A stretch of DNA of 64,000 bases from Streptomyces gossypii (lineage in GTDB: Bacteria > Actinomycetota > Actinomycetes > Streptomycetales > Streptomycetaceae): positions 1-64,000 of the forward strand of contig NZ_JAJAGO010000005.1 of the NCBI RefSeq assembly GCF_025165795.1, written 5' to 3'. The notes below the pieces were generated by a model, which was given only the letters and a program-made list of their open reading frames with translations, did not search any database and was not told the origin of the DNA. Below are positions 24,363-33,204 of the stretch, piece by piece; the stretch's first letter is position 1, and every line of letters starts with the position of its first letter. The position numbers and the translations under genes were made by a program.

Positions 24363-25553
24363 GTGTCGCCGACAGCAGAGGAGCCGGAGGCGGGTGGCCG
24401 GGGCCGTTCCCTCCCGCCACCGGAGCGGGCCACCGGGAGGGGCGCCGCGGGGGGCGGCGGAATGCCGCCCTGGCTGCCTCGGGCGATGGTGCTCGCCTTC
24501 GTGCTGCTGGGATGTTTCAGGCTGGCGGGCTGGGCCTTCGGCCAGCTGACGGCGCTTCTGCTGAACGTACTGATCGCGTTCTTCCTGGCCCTCGCGATGG
24601 AACCCGCCGTCGACTGGCTGGCGGTCCGCGGGCTGCGGCGCGGGCCCGCCACCGGGCTGGTCTTCCTCGGTGTGCTGGCGGCGGTCGTCGGCTTCCTCGC
24701 CGCGCTCGGGTCGGTGCTTGCCGACCAGATCACCCGCATCATCGAGAACCTGCCGTCCTATGTGGACGACGTGGTGGACTGGATCAACAGGAACTTCGAC
24801 ACCGAGCTGAGCGCGGGCCGACTTCAGGACGGGGTGCTGCACTCCGACTGGGTGAGGAAGTATCTGCAGGAGAACGCGGGCAACGTCTGGGGCCTGTCCG
24901 CCACCGTGCTGGGCGGGGTCTTCCAGCTGCTCACCATCCTGCTCTTCGCCTTCTACCTCACCGCCGACGGACCCCGGTTGCGCCGTGCGCTGTGCTCCGT
25001 GCTGCCGCCGGCCCGGCAGGCCGAGGTGCTGCGTGCCTGGGAGATCGCCGTGCTCAAGACCGGCGGTTACCTCTATTCGCGCGGGGTGATGGCTCTTGTC
25101 TCCGGCCTTTCCCACTTCGTCTTCCTCGAGGTGCTGGGGGTGCCGTACGCGCCCGCGCTGGCGCTCTGGGTGGGAGTGGTCTCCCAGTTCGTCCCGACGG
25201 TCGGCACCTACCTGGCGGGCGCACTGCCGATGCTGCTCGCTTTCGCCCAGGACCCGTGGTCGGCGCTGTGGGTGCTCTGCTTCGTGGTGCTCTACCAGCA
25301 GTTCGAGAACTACCTGCTGCAGCCGCGGATCACCGCGAGGACGGTGGACATCCATCCGGCGGTCGCCTTCGGCTCGGTGGTCGCGGGCACCGCGCTGATG
25401 GGGGTGCCCGGCGCGCTGATCGCGGTTCCGGCGACGGCGACGCTGCAGGCGTTTCTCGGCGCGTATGTGAGGCGGTACGACGTGACCGACCCGCGGGTCC
25501 AAGGGCAGCCGCGCCGGTCACGGCGGGTGCGGTGGCCCTGGAGGCGTTCCTGA
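24363..25553 (+). CDS. AI-2E family transporter (PerM/TqsA-like permease)
   Basis: Seven or eight hydrophobic segments, an internal 'LVFLGVLAAVVGFLAALGS' helix, and C-terminal family blocks 'LPMLLAF' and 'QQFENYLLQPRITARTVD' identify the AI-2E/PerM superfamily. Members are exporters of varied small molecules or sodium antiporters; the substrate here is unknown. The start is uncertain: GTG 24363 is used, while ATG 24462 would drop a 33-residue disordered leader. It is 43 bp downstream of the DUF3046 gene. Confidence 0.82.
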   Translation: MSPTAEEPEAGGRGRSLPPPERATGRGAAGGGGMPPWLPRAMVLAFVLLGCFRLAGWAFGQLTALLLNVLIAFFLALAMEPAVDWLAVRGLRRGPATGLVFLGVLAAVVGFLAALGSVLADQITRIIENLPSYVDDVVDWINRNFDTELSAGRLQDGVLHSDWVRKYLQENAGNVWGLSATVLGGVFQLLTILLFAFYLTADGPRLRRALCSVLPPARQAEVLRAWEIAVLKTGGYLYSRGVMALVSGLSHFVFLEVLGVPYAPALALWVGVVSQFVPTVGTYLAGALPMLLAFAQDPWSALWVLCFVVLYQQFENYLLQPRITARTVDIHPAVAFGSVVAGTALMGVPGALIAVPATATLQAFLGAYVRRYDVTDPRVQGQPRRSRRVRWPWRRS

Positions 25554-25593
25554 GCTGGGCGTTCTTGGCTTGTCCACAGCTGGCGCGGGCGGC

Positions 25594-25623
25594 TTGACAT
25601 AAAAATCGAACAGCCATTCTTAT
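25594..25623 (+). promoter_or_regulatory. recA promoter with SOS-type (LexA) box
   Basis: A consensus -35 hexamer TTGACA lies at 25594-25599. 'gaacagccattc' at 25608-25619 matches the Gram-positive LexA box GAAC-N4-GTTC with one mismatch. It overlaps the spacer and the likely -10 ('tcttat', 25618-25623). LexA binding there would block RNA polymerase, as expected for recA. Confidence 0.75.
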
Positions 25624-25729
25624 GGGGGAGCCGGGGCGCTGCGGATGAAGTCCGGGCCGATTGTCAGTGGCAGGCGCTAGCGTCATGGACGTGAAGCGAT
25701 CGACTCAAGCAAGTAACCGGGTGGCACCC

Positions 25730-26986
25730 ATGGCAGGAAACGACCGCGAGAAGGCACTCGACGCCGCTCTCGCCCAGATTGAACGGCAATTCGGCAAGGG
25801 CGCCGTGATGCGGCTCGGCGAACGGCCGAACGAGCCCATCGAGGTGATCCCCACGGGCTCGACCGCGCTCGATGTGGCGCTCGGTGTCGGCGGCCTTCCG
25901 CGCGGCCGTGTGGTGGAGGTGTTCGGGCCGGAGTCCTCCGGTAAGACGACCCTCACGCTGCACGCGGTGGCCAACGCACAGCGGCGGGGCGGCACCGTCG
26001 CCTTCGTGGACGCCGAGCACGCGCTCGACCCCGAGTACGCGAAGAATCTCGGCGTCGACGTGGATTCCCTGATCCTCTCCCAGCCGGACAGCGGCGAGCA
26101 GGCGCTCGAGATCGTCGACATGCTGGTCCGCTCCGGTGCCCTGGACTTGATCGTCATCGACTCCGTCGCCGCCCTGGTGCCGCGCGCGGAGATCGAGGGT
26201 GAGATGGGCGACTCCCATGTCGGTCTGCAGGCCCGGCTGATGAGCCAGGCGCTGCGGAAGATCGCGGGGGCGCTCAATCACTCCAAGACCACCGCGATCT
26301 TCATCAACCAGCTCCGCGAGAAGATCGGAGTGATGTTCGGCTCGCCGGAGACCACCACCGGTGGCAAGGCGCTGAAGTTCTACGCCTCGGTGCGGTTGGA
26401 CATCCGCCGGATCGAGACCCTCAAGGACGGCACGGAGGCGGTCGGCAACCGCACCCGCGTCAAGGTCGTCAAGAACAAGGTCGCGCCGCCCTTCAAGCAG
26501 GCCGAGTTCGACATTCTCTACGGCCGCGGCATCAGCCGTGAGGGTGGTCTGATCGACATGGGCGTGGAGCACGGTTTCGTCCGCAAGTCCGGCGCCTGGT
26601 ACACGTACGAGGGCGATCAGCTGGGGCAGGGCAAGGAGAACTCCCGCAACTTCCTCCGCGACAATCCGGATCTCGCCAACGAGATCGAGCGGAAGATCAA
26701 GGAGAAGCTGGGGATCGGCGGAATGCAGGCGGCGGATGCCGAGCCCGGCGCGGACGGGGCCGGCGGAGCGAAGCCGAAGGCGGGGGACCCGAAGGCAGGA
26801 GACCCGAAGACCTCGGAGGCGAAGACTGCGGGCGTGAAGGCTCCCGAGGTGAAGCCGGACCCGAAGGCGGCGGACGCCAAGACGCCGGAGGTCAAGGCGC
26901 CGGAGGCGAAGACGCCGGACGCGAAGACGGTGCCCGCGCCGGCGGCGAAAGCCAAGACCGCCAGGGCCACCGCCGCCAAGAGCTAG
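25730..26986 (+). CDS. recA: Recombinase RecA with extended C-terminal tail
   Basis: RecA drives strand exchange and LexA self-cleavage. Walker A is '[11 protein letters not shown]' (~residue 64-74); the DNA-binding L1 and L2 regions, '[20 protein letters not shown]' and the C-terminal '[14 protein letters not shown]' are intact. The core ends near residue 330. After it comes a tail of about 85 residues with repeats like 'KAPEVK', 'KTPEVK' and 'PEAKTPDAK', giving 418 aa in total against about 374 in S. lividans/coelicolor. ATG 25730 gives the canonical '[14 protein letters not shown]'. An upstream ATG at 25685 is in frame but non-homologous. recX follows three bases after the stop. Confidence 0.98.
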   Translation: MAGNDREKALDAALAQIERQFGKGAVMRLGERPNEPIEVIPTGSTALDVALGVGGLPRGRVVEVFGPESSGKTTLTLHAVANAQRRGGTVAFVDAEHALDPEYAKNLGVDVDSLILSQPDSGEQALEIVDMLVRSGALDLIVIDSVAALVPRAEIEGEMGDSHVGLQARLMSQALRKIAGALNHSKTTAIFINQLREKIGVMFGSPETTTGGKALKFYASVRLDIRRIETLKDGTEAVGNRTRVKVVKNKVAPPFKQAEFDILYGRGISREGGLIDMGVEHGFVRKSGAWYTYEGDQLGQGKENSRNFLRDNPDLANEIERKIKEKLGIGGMQAADAEPGADGAGGAKPKAGDPKAGDPKTSEAKTAGVKAPEVKPDPKAADAKTPEVKAPEAKTPDAKTVPAPAAKAKTARATAAKS

Positions 26987-26989
26987 CGG

Positions 26990-27607
26990 ATGACCCGCCG
27001 CAGTGACTGGCCGGACGCGGATGGCCCGTCCGGCCAGCAGCGCGTAGACAGCGGTGGTCCCGCCCCGTCGAGGGCCGAGGCGGGACCACCGCGCCAGCCG
27101 CAGGACCCGGCCGAGCGGGCTCGCTCGATCTGTCTGCGACTGCTCACCGGGACCCCGCGTACCCGGCAGCAGCTCGCGGACGCGCTCAGCAAGCGGGAGA
27201 TACCACCGGACGTCGCCGAGGAGGTGCTGGCCCGTTTCCAGGACGTCGGGCTGATTGACGACGTCGCCTTCGCCGGAGCCTGGGTGGAGTCCCGGCACCA
27301 CAGCCGGGGCCTCGCCCGTCGCGCGCTCGCCCGCGAGCTGCGCACCAAAGGCGTGGAGCCCTCCATCATCGACAATGCGGTCGGGCAGCTCGACGCCGAG
27401 CAGGAAGCGGAGACTGCCCGCGCCCTGGTGGAGCGCAAGCTGCGCACGACCAGGGGGCTCGACCGGGACAAGCGGATCCGGCGGCTGGCCGGAATGCTGG
27501 CCCGCAAGGGGTATGCCGAGGGGCTCGCCCTGCGGGTGGTCCGGCAGGCGCTGGCGGAGGAAGGCGAGGATCCGGAACTGCTGGAGCACCATCTGCCCGA
27601 CGACTAA
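26990..27607 (+). CDS. recX: RecA regulatory protein RecX
   Basis: RecX binds RecA filaments and limits their activity. The three-helix repeats are recognisable: 'ICLRLLTGTPRTRQQLADAL', then 'DVGLIDDVAFAGAWVESR', then 'LARKGYAEGLALRVVRQAL'. The 205-aa size is normal for actinobacteria, with a ~40-residue disordered N-terminus. The gene starts three bases after the recA stop, so the two are co-transcribed under SOS control. Confidence 0.95.
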   Translation: MTRRSDWPDADGPSGQQRVDSGGPAPSRAEAGPPRQPQDPAERARSICLRLLTGTPRTRQQLADALSKREIPPDVAEEVLARFQDVGLIDDVAFAGAWVESRHHSRGLARRALARELRTKGVEPSIIDNAVGQLDAEQEAETARALVERKLRTTRGLDRDKRIRRLAGMLARKGYAEGLALRVVRQALAEEGEDPELLEHHLPDD

Positions 27608-27697
27608 GGGCTGTCCCGTAAGAGGACGCCCCTCCGCCTTGCGAAGCACCGCATCTGACGCCGCGCGCTGATCCACCAGGGACTACGGGACAGCCCT
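27607..27697. repeat. MITE-like palindrome with 14-bp perfect terminal inverted repeats
   Basis: 'agggctgtcccgta' (27607-27620) is exactly repeated inverted at 27684-27697. The 91-bp element starts on the last base of the recX stop codon and codes for nothing. The termini resemble IS-end palindromes scattered in Streptomyces genomes (from memory), so a non-autonomous element mobilised in trans is likely. Confidence 0.6.
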
Positions 27698-27763
27698 CAG
27701 GCCCTGTCGTTTGGATCATGCCGGGCGTCACGGGGCCCGAGAAGATCCACCGGACAGGCCCTG
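27698..27763. repeat. Second palindromic repeat abutting the first
   Basis: 'caggccctgtc' at 27698 and 'gacaggccctg' ending at 27763 are near-perfect inverted arms (10 of 11). Internal matches continue ('ttggatc' against 'gatccac'). It directly abuts the preceding element and the 3' end of the FAD monooxygenase gene. It may be a second MITE or serve as a bidirectional terminator. Confidence 0.5.
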
Positions 27764-27770
27764 GCCCGCG

Positions 27771-29393
27771 TCAGCTCCGGGGCGTCTGGCGGGCGGACCG
27801 GCTGGGTGGGTCCTGGCCCTGCTGCCGTACCCCTCTGCCGAGCACGCTCTCCGCGCACAGCCGCAGCTCCTTGGGCCGGAGACCGGGCAGGGAAGCCACC
27901 AGACGGCCGTCCGGCCGGATCACCAGCACGGTATGGGCGGCCGCTCCGGGGTAGCCCTCGGCGACCAGCAACTCGGTGCGGAGCGGCAGCGTCTCCACGG
28001 CTGCCGCGAGTGTCGGCATGAGCCCGGCCGACAGCCAGTGGCGGCTGTCCCAGACCCCTGTGCCGGGCGCGATCAGCAGCACCAGGAGTTCACCGCCGAT
28101 CCCGCCCAGTCGCTCACGCAGCCGGCAGCGGGCCCCGTCCAGCGCGATCACGGCCACGTCATGCACGGCAGCTCCGGGAGCCGTACCGACCGGCGCCGTC
28201 ACCACTTCGCCGCGTGCCGGTGCCAGTGGCGAGCGCACATACGCGGGCGGTGCTCCCAACAGCCCCCGGCCCAGGTGCCCGTCCGTCAGCAGCACCAGCG
28301 GGGCCCGCGCCCCGCCGCCCGGCAGCAGCGAGCGCACCCCGCCGCCACGCCGCACCAGCGGCATCGCCTGGTCGACGGCGCGCAGCCGCGTGCCGAGCGC
28401 CGTGCGCCGTTCCGCCTCGTAACTGTCCAGCAGCGTCCCGGCGGCGGTCTCGTGACCGTGATGCCAGGCGAGCGACAGCTTCCAGGCGAGGTTGGCCGCG
28501 TCCTGCAGCCCTTCGTCGGCCGACTGGAGCCCCAGCGCGCCGACCAGATGAGCGGCGTCGCCCGCCAGGAAGGCGCGCCCCCGCCGCCAGTGCCGCGCGA
28601 GCCGCTGATGGGTGAGGTGCACTCCGGTGTCGAGGATTTCGTACGAGGGCGGCGCGGAGCCGTCGCCGCCGGCCTGGTACCAGCCCTTCAGCGTGGCGTG
28701 CACGCGTTCGCGCAGTTGCTCGGGCGTGACCTGCTCGCCGCGCGGAGGCAGCAGCCAGTCCAGCCGCCAGGCCCCGTGCGGCAGTGGACGTGCCGTCACC
28801 TCTCCCGCTCCCCGCCCGCCCGGATCGCGGTGCAGCAGGGCGTCATCAGGCCACGGCAGCCGGGTGCGCAGGGTGGCGACGGCGTGCCGTTCCACCGCGG
28901 TGCGCCCGGCGAAGCGGATCTTGAGCAGTTTGCGCACCGTCGACCGCGCGCCGTCGCAGCCCACCAGATAGCTGCCCCGCCACCAGGTGCCCTTGGTGCC
29001 GCGTGTGTGCGCGCTGACGCCGCCTGGGTCCTGCTCCAGTTCGTCCAGGTGGCTGTGGGGGATGAGGCGTACGAGCTTCTCGTCGGCCAGCGCGGCGCGC
29101 AGCCCGCGGGCCAGCTCGTGCTGCGTGACATGGAACGGCGAGGTCTCGTCGTCCAGCTCCACCCGCTGGAGCAGTTGGTGCCGCCGCTGCGTGCGCCAGC
29201 CGTGCCACCGCGCGCCTTCCATCGGCGGCAGCAGCGCCGCCGTTTCGGGGCGCAGTACACAGGTGCGCGCCGCCCGCGGCACGACCGCGCCGTCTCCGGA
29301 GTCCAGCACGACGGAGGGGACCAAGTGGCGTGCCAGCCCCAGTGCCAGTGCCAGGCCGACGGGACCCGCACCGACGATGATCACCGGGTCCAC
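27771..29393 (-). CDS. FAD-dependent aromatic-ring-type monooxygenase
   Basis: This 540-aa group A flavoprotein monooxygenase (FAD_binding_3) has a dinucleotide motif 'VIIVGAGPVGLALALGLAR' at the start, the DG motif 'YLVGCDGARSTVR' and the GD motif 'RAFLAGDAAHLVGALGLQSA'. The C-terminal ~150 residues form the thioredoxin-like domain seen in phenol hydroxylase-type enzymes. The substrate cannot be read from sequence. GTG 29393 is the start. The gene stands alone between the recX-linked repeats and the glu operon terminator, with no pathway partners nearby. Confidence 0.85.
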   Translation of the reverse strand: MDPVIIVGAGPVGLALALGLARHLVPSVVLDSGDGAVVPRAARTCVLRPETAALLPPMEGARWHGWRTQRRHQLLQRVELDDETSPFHVTQHELARGLRAALADEKLVRLIPHSHLDELEQDPGGVSAHTRGTKGTWWRGSYLVGCDGARSTVRKLLKIRFAGRTAVERHAVATLRTRLPWPDDALLHRDPGGRGAGEVTARPLPHGAWRLDWLLPPRGEQVTPEQLRERVHATLKGWYQAGGDGSAPPSYEILDTGVHLTHQRLARHWRRGRAFLAGDAAHLVGALGLQSADEGLQDAANLAWKLSLAWHHGHETAAGTLLDSYEAERRTALGTRLRAVDQAMPLVRRGGGVRSLLPGGGARAPLVLLTDGHLGRGLLGAPPAYVRSPLAPARGEVVTAPVGTAPGAAVHDVAVIALDGARCRLRERLGGIGGELLVLLIAPGTGVWDSRHWLSAGLMPTLAAAVETLPLRTELLVAEGYPGAAAHTVLVIRPDGRLVASLPGLRPKELRLCAESVLGRGVRQQGQDPPSRSARQTPRS

Positions 29394-29487
29394 GGCAGGG
29401 GGACCTCGCAGTTCTCATGGTTCGTACGAGAGCTGGGAGTTGGTGTGGAGGGAACCTGGTACACGATCACAGATCGTATGCAACCCA

Positions 29488-29525
29488 CTGCCCGTCCCCC
29501 CGTCAAGCGACGGGGGGACGGGCAG
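29488..29525 (-). terminator. Strong terminator of the gluABCD operon
   Basis: A 17-bp perfect stem (29488-29504 with 29509-29525) with the 4-nt loop aagc lies 17 bp beyond the gluD stop. There is no T tract, but stem strength and position make termination very likely. Confidence 0.85.
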
Positions 29526-29542
29526 CGTGCTACGCGTGCCGC

Positions 29543-30439
29543 TCAGTGCTTGCCGAGCGGCTCGTCGAACCCCATGTCGTCGGTGGCCCCGGTGTGGACG
29601 ACCGCTCCGGTCGTCTTCTTGCCGCGCCGGATATAGCCCTCCAGCCAGCTGGCGAACGTGGTGAGGAGCAGGTTCAGCAGGATGAAGATCACTGCGATCA
29701 CCGTGAAGGTGGCGATGGTGTTCGCCCCGTAGTTCGCGGTGATCTCCCGGTGCTGGTTGAGGAGTTCACCGAAGCCGAGCATCGCCCCGCCCAGCGCGGT
29801 GTCCTTCACGATCACCACCAGCTGGCTCACCAGAGCCGGCAGCATCGCCGTGACCGCCTGCGGCAGCAGCACGAAGCACATGACCTGCCACTTGCGCATA
29901 CCGATGGCCTTGGCCGCGTCGGACTGGCCCAGCGGCAGCGACAGGATGCCGGAGCGGACGATCTCCGCGATGACGGAGGCGTTGTAGAGCACGAGCCCGG
30001 TCACCACGGCGTACAGCGGACGGATCTCGGGTTCGATGTCGGTGCTCTGCGCGTATATCTGATTGGCGAAGACCATCATCAGCAGTACCGGGATGGAGCG
30101 GAAGAACTCCACGACCACACCGGCCGGTATCCGCACCCAGCGGTGCTCGGAGAGGCGCCCGATACCGAGCACCGCACCCAGCGGCAGCGCTATGCCGATG
30201 GACAGCGCCGCGGCCTTCAGCGTTTCGAGCAGTCCGGGAAGCAGATAGGTCGTCCACACCCGGGAGTCGTCGACGAACGGACGCCACTTGTCCGCGGTCA
30301 GCTGGTCCTTGTCCGCCATGGCGGACAGCACCCACCACAGGACGAGCGCGAGGAGGGCGAAGAAGAGGACGGTGTAGAGCCAGTTGCGGGCCCTCGCACG
30401 TGGTCCTGGCGCGTCGTAGAGAACAGAGAGGTCGCTCAT
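29543..30439 (-). CDS. gluD: Glutamate ABC transporter permease GluD
   Basis: This His/Glu/Gln/Arg/opine-family ABC permease has five to six transmembrane helices. The EAA-like loop is 'NASVIAEIVRSGILSLPLGQ' plus 'SDAAKAIGM'. The long cytoplasmic N-terminus and the ~60-residue loop before the second helix are typical of GluD. It pairs with GluC to form the membrane channel for glutamate import. Its ATG overlaps the gluC stop by 4 nt. Confidence 0.9.
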   Translation of the reverse strand: MSDLSVLYDAPGPRARARNWLYTVLFFALLALVLWWVLSAMADKDQLTADKWRPFVDDSRVWTTYLLPGLLETLKAAALSIGIALPLGAVLGIGRLSEHRWVRIPAGVVVEFFRSIPVLLMMVFANQIYAQSTDIEPEIRPLYAVVTGLVLYNASVIAEIVRSGILSLPLGQSDAAKAIGMRKWQVMCFVLLPQAVTAMLPALVSQLVVIVKDTALGGAMLGFGELLNQHREITANYGANTIATFTVIAVIFILLNLLLTTFASWLEGYIRRGKKTTGAVVHTGATDDMGFDEPLGKH

Positions 30440-31104
30440 CGCTTCACCGCCACGCGCTTGCTCACCCAGCCGAGCAGCAGCCCGACCGGGAGGGTGAGGC
30501 AGATGAAGCCGAAGGCGAACACCGCGAAGACGAGGAGGATGACGTCGCTCTCATTCTCGACCATGGTCGACATCAGTGCCGCCGCCTCGGTCACCCCGAT
30601 GGCAGCCGCCACGGTGGTGTTCTTGGTCAGCGCGATCAGCACGTTCGCCAGTGGCGCGACCACCGAACGGAACGCCTGCGGCAGGACGATCAGGGTGAGT
30701 ACCTGGAAGAAGCTCAGCCCCAGCGCCCGCGCCGCCTCGGCCTGTCCGACCGGCACCGTGTTGATCCCCGAGCGCAGCGACTCGCAGACGAAGCACGCGT
30801 GATAGGCGATCAGGGCCAGGACCGCCAGTCTGAAGCCGGTCTCCGACGAGTCTCCGCCGCCCAGCTCGATCTGCATGGTCTGGAAGAGCCCCAGTGAAGT
30901 GGCCACCATGATGACCGTCAGTGGGGTGTTCCGCACGGTGTTGATGTAGGTGGTGCCGAAGGCACGCATCACCGGAACCGGACTGACCCGCATGGCGGCC
31001 AGGACCGTGCCCCAGATCAAAGAACCAATTCCGGAATAGATGGTGAGCTTGATCGTCACCCAGAAGGCGTCCCACAAGTCGTACTGATCAAGAAAGTCGA
31101 ACAC
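30436..31104 (-). CDS. gluC: Glutamate ABC transporter permease GluC
   Basis: This 222-aa permease partner of GluD has about five helices. Its EAA motif is in 'ACFVCESLRSGINTVPVGQA' followed by 'EAARALGLSF'. The start 'MFDFLDQYDLWDAF' is typical of the family. It lies downstream of gluB, separated by a hairpin that probably lowers permease expression relative to the binding protein. Confidence 0.9.
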   Translation of the reverse strand: MFDFLDQYDLWDAFWVTIKLTIYSGIGSLIWGTVLAAMRVSPVPVMRAFGTTYINTVRNTPLTVIMVATSLGLFQTMQIELGGGDSSETGFRLAVLALIAYHACFVCESLRSGINTVPVGQAEAARALGLSFFQVLTLIVLPQAFRSVVAPLANVLIALTKNTTVAAAIGVTEAAALMSTMVENESDVILLVFAVFAFGFICLTLPVGLLLGWVSKRVAVKR

Positions 31105-31140
31105 GCTCTCCCGCGCTCTCGCTTCGTCGGATGGCGTGGC

Positions 31141-31163
31141 GCGCCGCCTGATTCAGGCGGCGC
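31141..31163 (-). promoter_or_regulatory. Intercistronic hairpin between gluB and gluC
   Basis: A perfect 10-bp GC stem (31141-31150 with 31154-31163, loop att) lies in the 88-bp gluB-gluC gap. Such hairpins after binding-protein genes stabilise the upstream message or cause partial termination, which would set the binding protein in excess over the permeases. Confidence 0.6.
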
Positions 31164-31192
31164 ACCACCCTGCCATCTGCGGTCGGCAGCCG

Positions 31193-32026
31193 TCAGCTGG
31201 TCTCGGTGATCTTCGGAGCGTCGTCGTACTCGTAGTTGGCGGGCCCGAAGTGCTTGTCGGCCGCCTTCTTCCAGGAGCCGTCGTCGACCATCTTGGTGAT
31301 GGCGTCGTTGATCTGCTTCTGGAGCTTGGTGTCGCCCTTCTTGATGCCGACGCCGTAGGGCTCGTCGCTCAGGCTGAGACCGGCGAGCTTGAACTTGCCC
31401 TGATGGGCCTTCTGCGCGGCATAGCCGGCCAGAATGGAGTCGTCGGTGGTCAGGGCGTCAACGGCCTTGTTCTCCAGGCCGGTGAGGCACTCTGAGTAGC
31501 CGCCGTACTCCAGCAGGTCCGCCTTCGGGGCGACGTCCTTCTTGACGTTCTGCGCCGAGGTGGAGCCGGTGACCGAACACAGCTTCAGCTTGCTGTCGCG
31601 GAGTGCCTTCTCGCTGCCGACGCTGTCGTCGTCCTTGCGGACGAGCAGGTCCTGGTGCGCCATCAGGTACGGACCGGCGAAGCTGACCTTCTCCTTGCGC
31701 TCCGGCGTGATGGAGTAGGTGGCCGCGATGAAGTCGACGTCCCCGTTGGAGATCAGGTTCTCGCGGTCGGCGCTGGGAGCTTCCTTCCAGGTGATGTCTC
31801 CCGCCTTCACGCCCATTTCCTTGGCGATGTAGGTGGCGACATCGACGTCGAAGCCCTCGTACTTGCCGTCGGGGGTCTTCAGGCCCAGTCCCGGCTGGTC
31901 GAACTTGATGCCGATGGTGAGACTGTCGCCGTCACTGCCGCTGTCGCTGTCACCACCACAGGCGGTGGCGGTGAGAGCGAGGGCGAGAGCGGCGGCTGCC
32001 GACATGCTGGCCTTGCGGAGGTTCAT
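31193..32026 (-). CDS. gluB: Glutamate-binding lipoprotein GluB
   Basis: A periplasmic-type solute-binding protein of SBP family 3, anchored by lipid. The signal peptide ends in lipobox 'LTATAC', followed by a 'GGDSDSGSDGD' linker. Family blocks include 'YEGFDVDVATYIAKEMGVKA', 'VDFIAATYSITPERKEKVSF' and 'PYGVGIKKGDTKLQKQIND'. ATG 32026 is chosen for 'aggg' nine bases upstream; an ATG at 32035 would add three residues. It lies 55 bp downstream of gluA. Confidence 0.92.
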   Translation of the reverse strand: MNLRKASMSAAAALALALTATACGGDSDSGSDGDSLTIGIKFDQPGLGLKTPDGKYEGFDVDVATYIAKEMGVKAGDITWKEAPSADRENLISNGDVDFIAATYSITPERKEKVSFAGPYLMAHQDLLVRKDDDSVGSEKALRDSKLKLCSVTGSTSAQNVKKDVAPKADLLEYGGYSECLTGLENKAVDALTTDDSILAGYAAQKAHQGKFKLAGLSLSDEPYGVGIKKGDTKLQKQINDAITKMVDDGSWKKAADKHFGPANYEYDDAPKITETS

Positions 32027-32081
32027 GATGCGCATCCCTACGATCGATGTGGTACGTGGTACGTGGTCCGTTGAACCGGGC

Positions 32082-32867
32082 TCAGTGGTGCAGGATCTTC
32101 GACAGGAAGTCCTTCGCACGGTCGCTGCGGGGATTGCTGAAGAACTGATCAGGGGTAGCTTCTTCGGCAATGCGGCCGTCTGCCATGAAGACCACCCGGT
32201 TAGCGGCCGAGCGGGCGAACCCCATCTCGTGGGTGACGACGACCATCGTCATGCCGTCCCGTGCCAGCTGCTGCATCACCTCGAGGACCTCGTTGATCAT
32301 CTCGGGGTCGAGCGCCGAGGTCGGCTCGTCGAACAGCATTACCTTGGGGTCCATGGCCAGTGCGCGGGCGATCGCCACCCGCTGCTGCTGGCCGCCCGAG
32401 AGCTGCGCCGGATACTTGTCAGCCTGGTTGGCGACACCGACACGGTCGAGCAGTTTGCGCGCGTTCGCGATCGCCTCCTGCTTCTCGGTCTTGCGGACCT
32501 TCAGCTGGCCCAGCGTCACGTTCTCCAGCACCGTCTTGTGCGCGAAGAGATTGAAGGCCTGGAACACCATGCCGACATCGGCGCGCAGCTCGGCCAGCTC
32601 CCTGCCCTCCGCGGGCAGGGGCTTGCCGTCGATGGCGATGTATCCGGAGTCGATCGGCTCCAGCCGGTTGATCGTGCGGCACAGCGTGGACTTACCGGAC
32701 CCGGAAGGTCCGATCACGACGACAACCTCTCCGCGCGCGATGGTCAGGTCGATGTCCTGAAGCACATGCAGCGCGCCGAAGTGCTTGTTGACGTTGTCCA
32801 GGACGACCAGGCCGCTCGGTGCCGATTCCGGCGGTCCGGCGTCCTTGGTCACCGATACTTTGCTCAT
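32082..32867 (-). CDS. gluA: Glutamate ABC transporter ATP-binding protein GluA
   Basis: A 261-aa ABC ATPase with Walker A '[12 protein letters not shown]', Q-loop in '[20 protein letters not shown]', signature '[17 protein letters not shown]', Walker B '[16 protein letters not shown]' and H-loop '[10 protein letters not shown]'. It powers the GluB-GluC-GluD importer and is the first gene of the operon. It is divergent from a two-component system. Confidence 0.95.
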   Translation of the reverse strand: MSKVSVTKDAGPPESAPSGLVVLDNVNKHFGALHVLQDIDLTIARGEVVVVIGPSGSGKSTLCRTINRLEPIDSGYIAIDGKPLPAEGRELAELRADVGMVFQAFNLFAHKTVLENVTLGQLKVRKTEKQEAIANARKLLDRVGVANQADKYPAQLSGGQQQRVAIARALAMDPKVMLFDEPTSALDPEMINEVLEVMQQLARDGMTMVVVTHEMGFARSAANRVVFMADGRIAEEATPDQFFSNPRSDRAKDFLSKILHH

Positions 32868-33204
32868 CGGCCTGTAGCTCCGTCCTCGTCGGTTGCGAGG
32901 ACCTTAGTGAGCCGTCGCCACCAGCGTCATTACATCTGAGGGGAAATTGAGCATAACGATCCGGTCGCGGCCCGGCACACTCGGTGAAGTGGACTCAGGG
33001 TGGCATGTCGGAGGCGTACCGGCTGCATAACGGAAACCGGTCGGTGACCACGAGGCCTTGACTCGGCCTGCGCCGATCCGCGTGGATGCAGAGTCGGCCC
33101 GTCCACACGGGCCGGCCCGTGTGATCGGGAAGTCGAAACGTACGCAGGAACTGGACCGTACACAGCTCAGAGCGGATCCGGAAGGCTGGAAGGGAGGGCT
33201 CCGC
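32868..33204. other. 337-bp divergent intergenic region (gluA / response regulator)
   Basis: There is no gene here. It must hold the glu operon promoter (leftward) and the two-component promoter (rightward). The part near 32930-33030 is less GC-rich than its surroundings, as expected of promoters, but I cannot assign -10/-35 boxes or an operator with confidence. Confidence 0.5.

Noticed and set aside
23693..24742. A 349-codon minus-strand frame covering the gap before lhr
   Set aside because: It is Arg/Pro/Ser-rich and crosses the DUF3046 gene antisense; no ribosome site or family similarity was seen.
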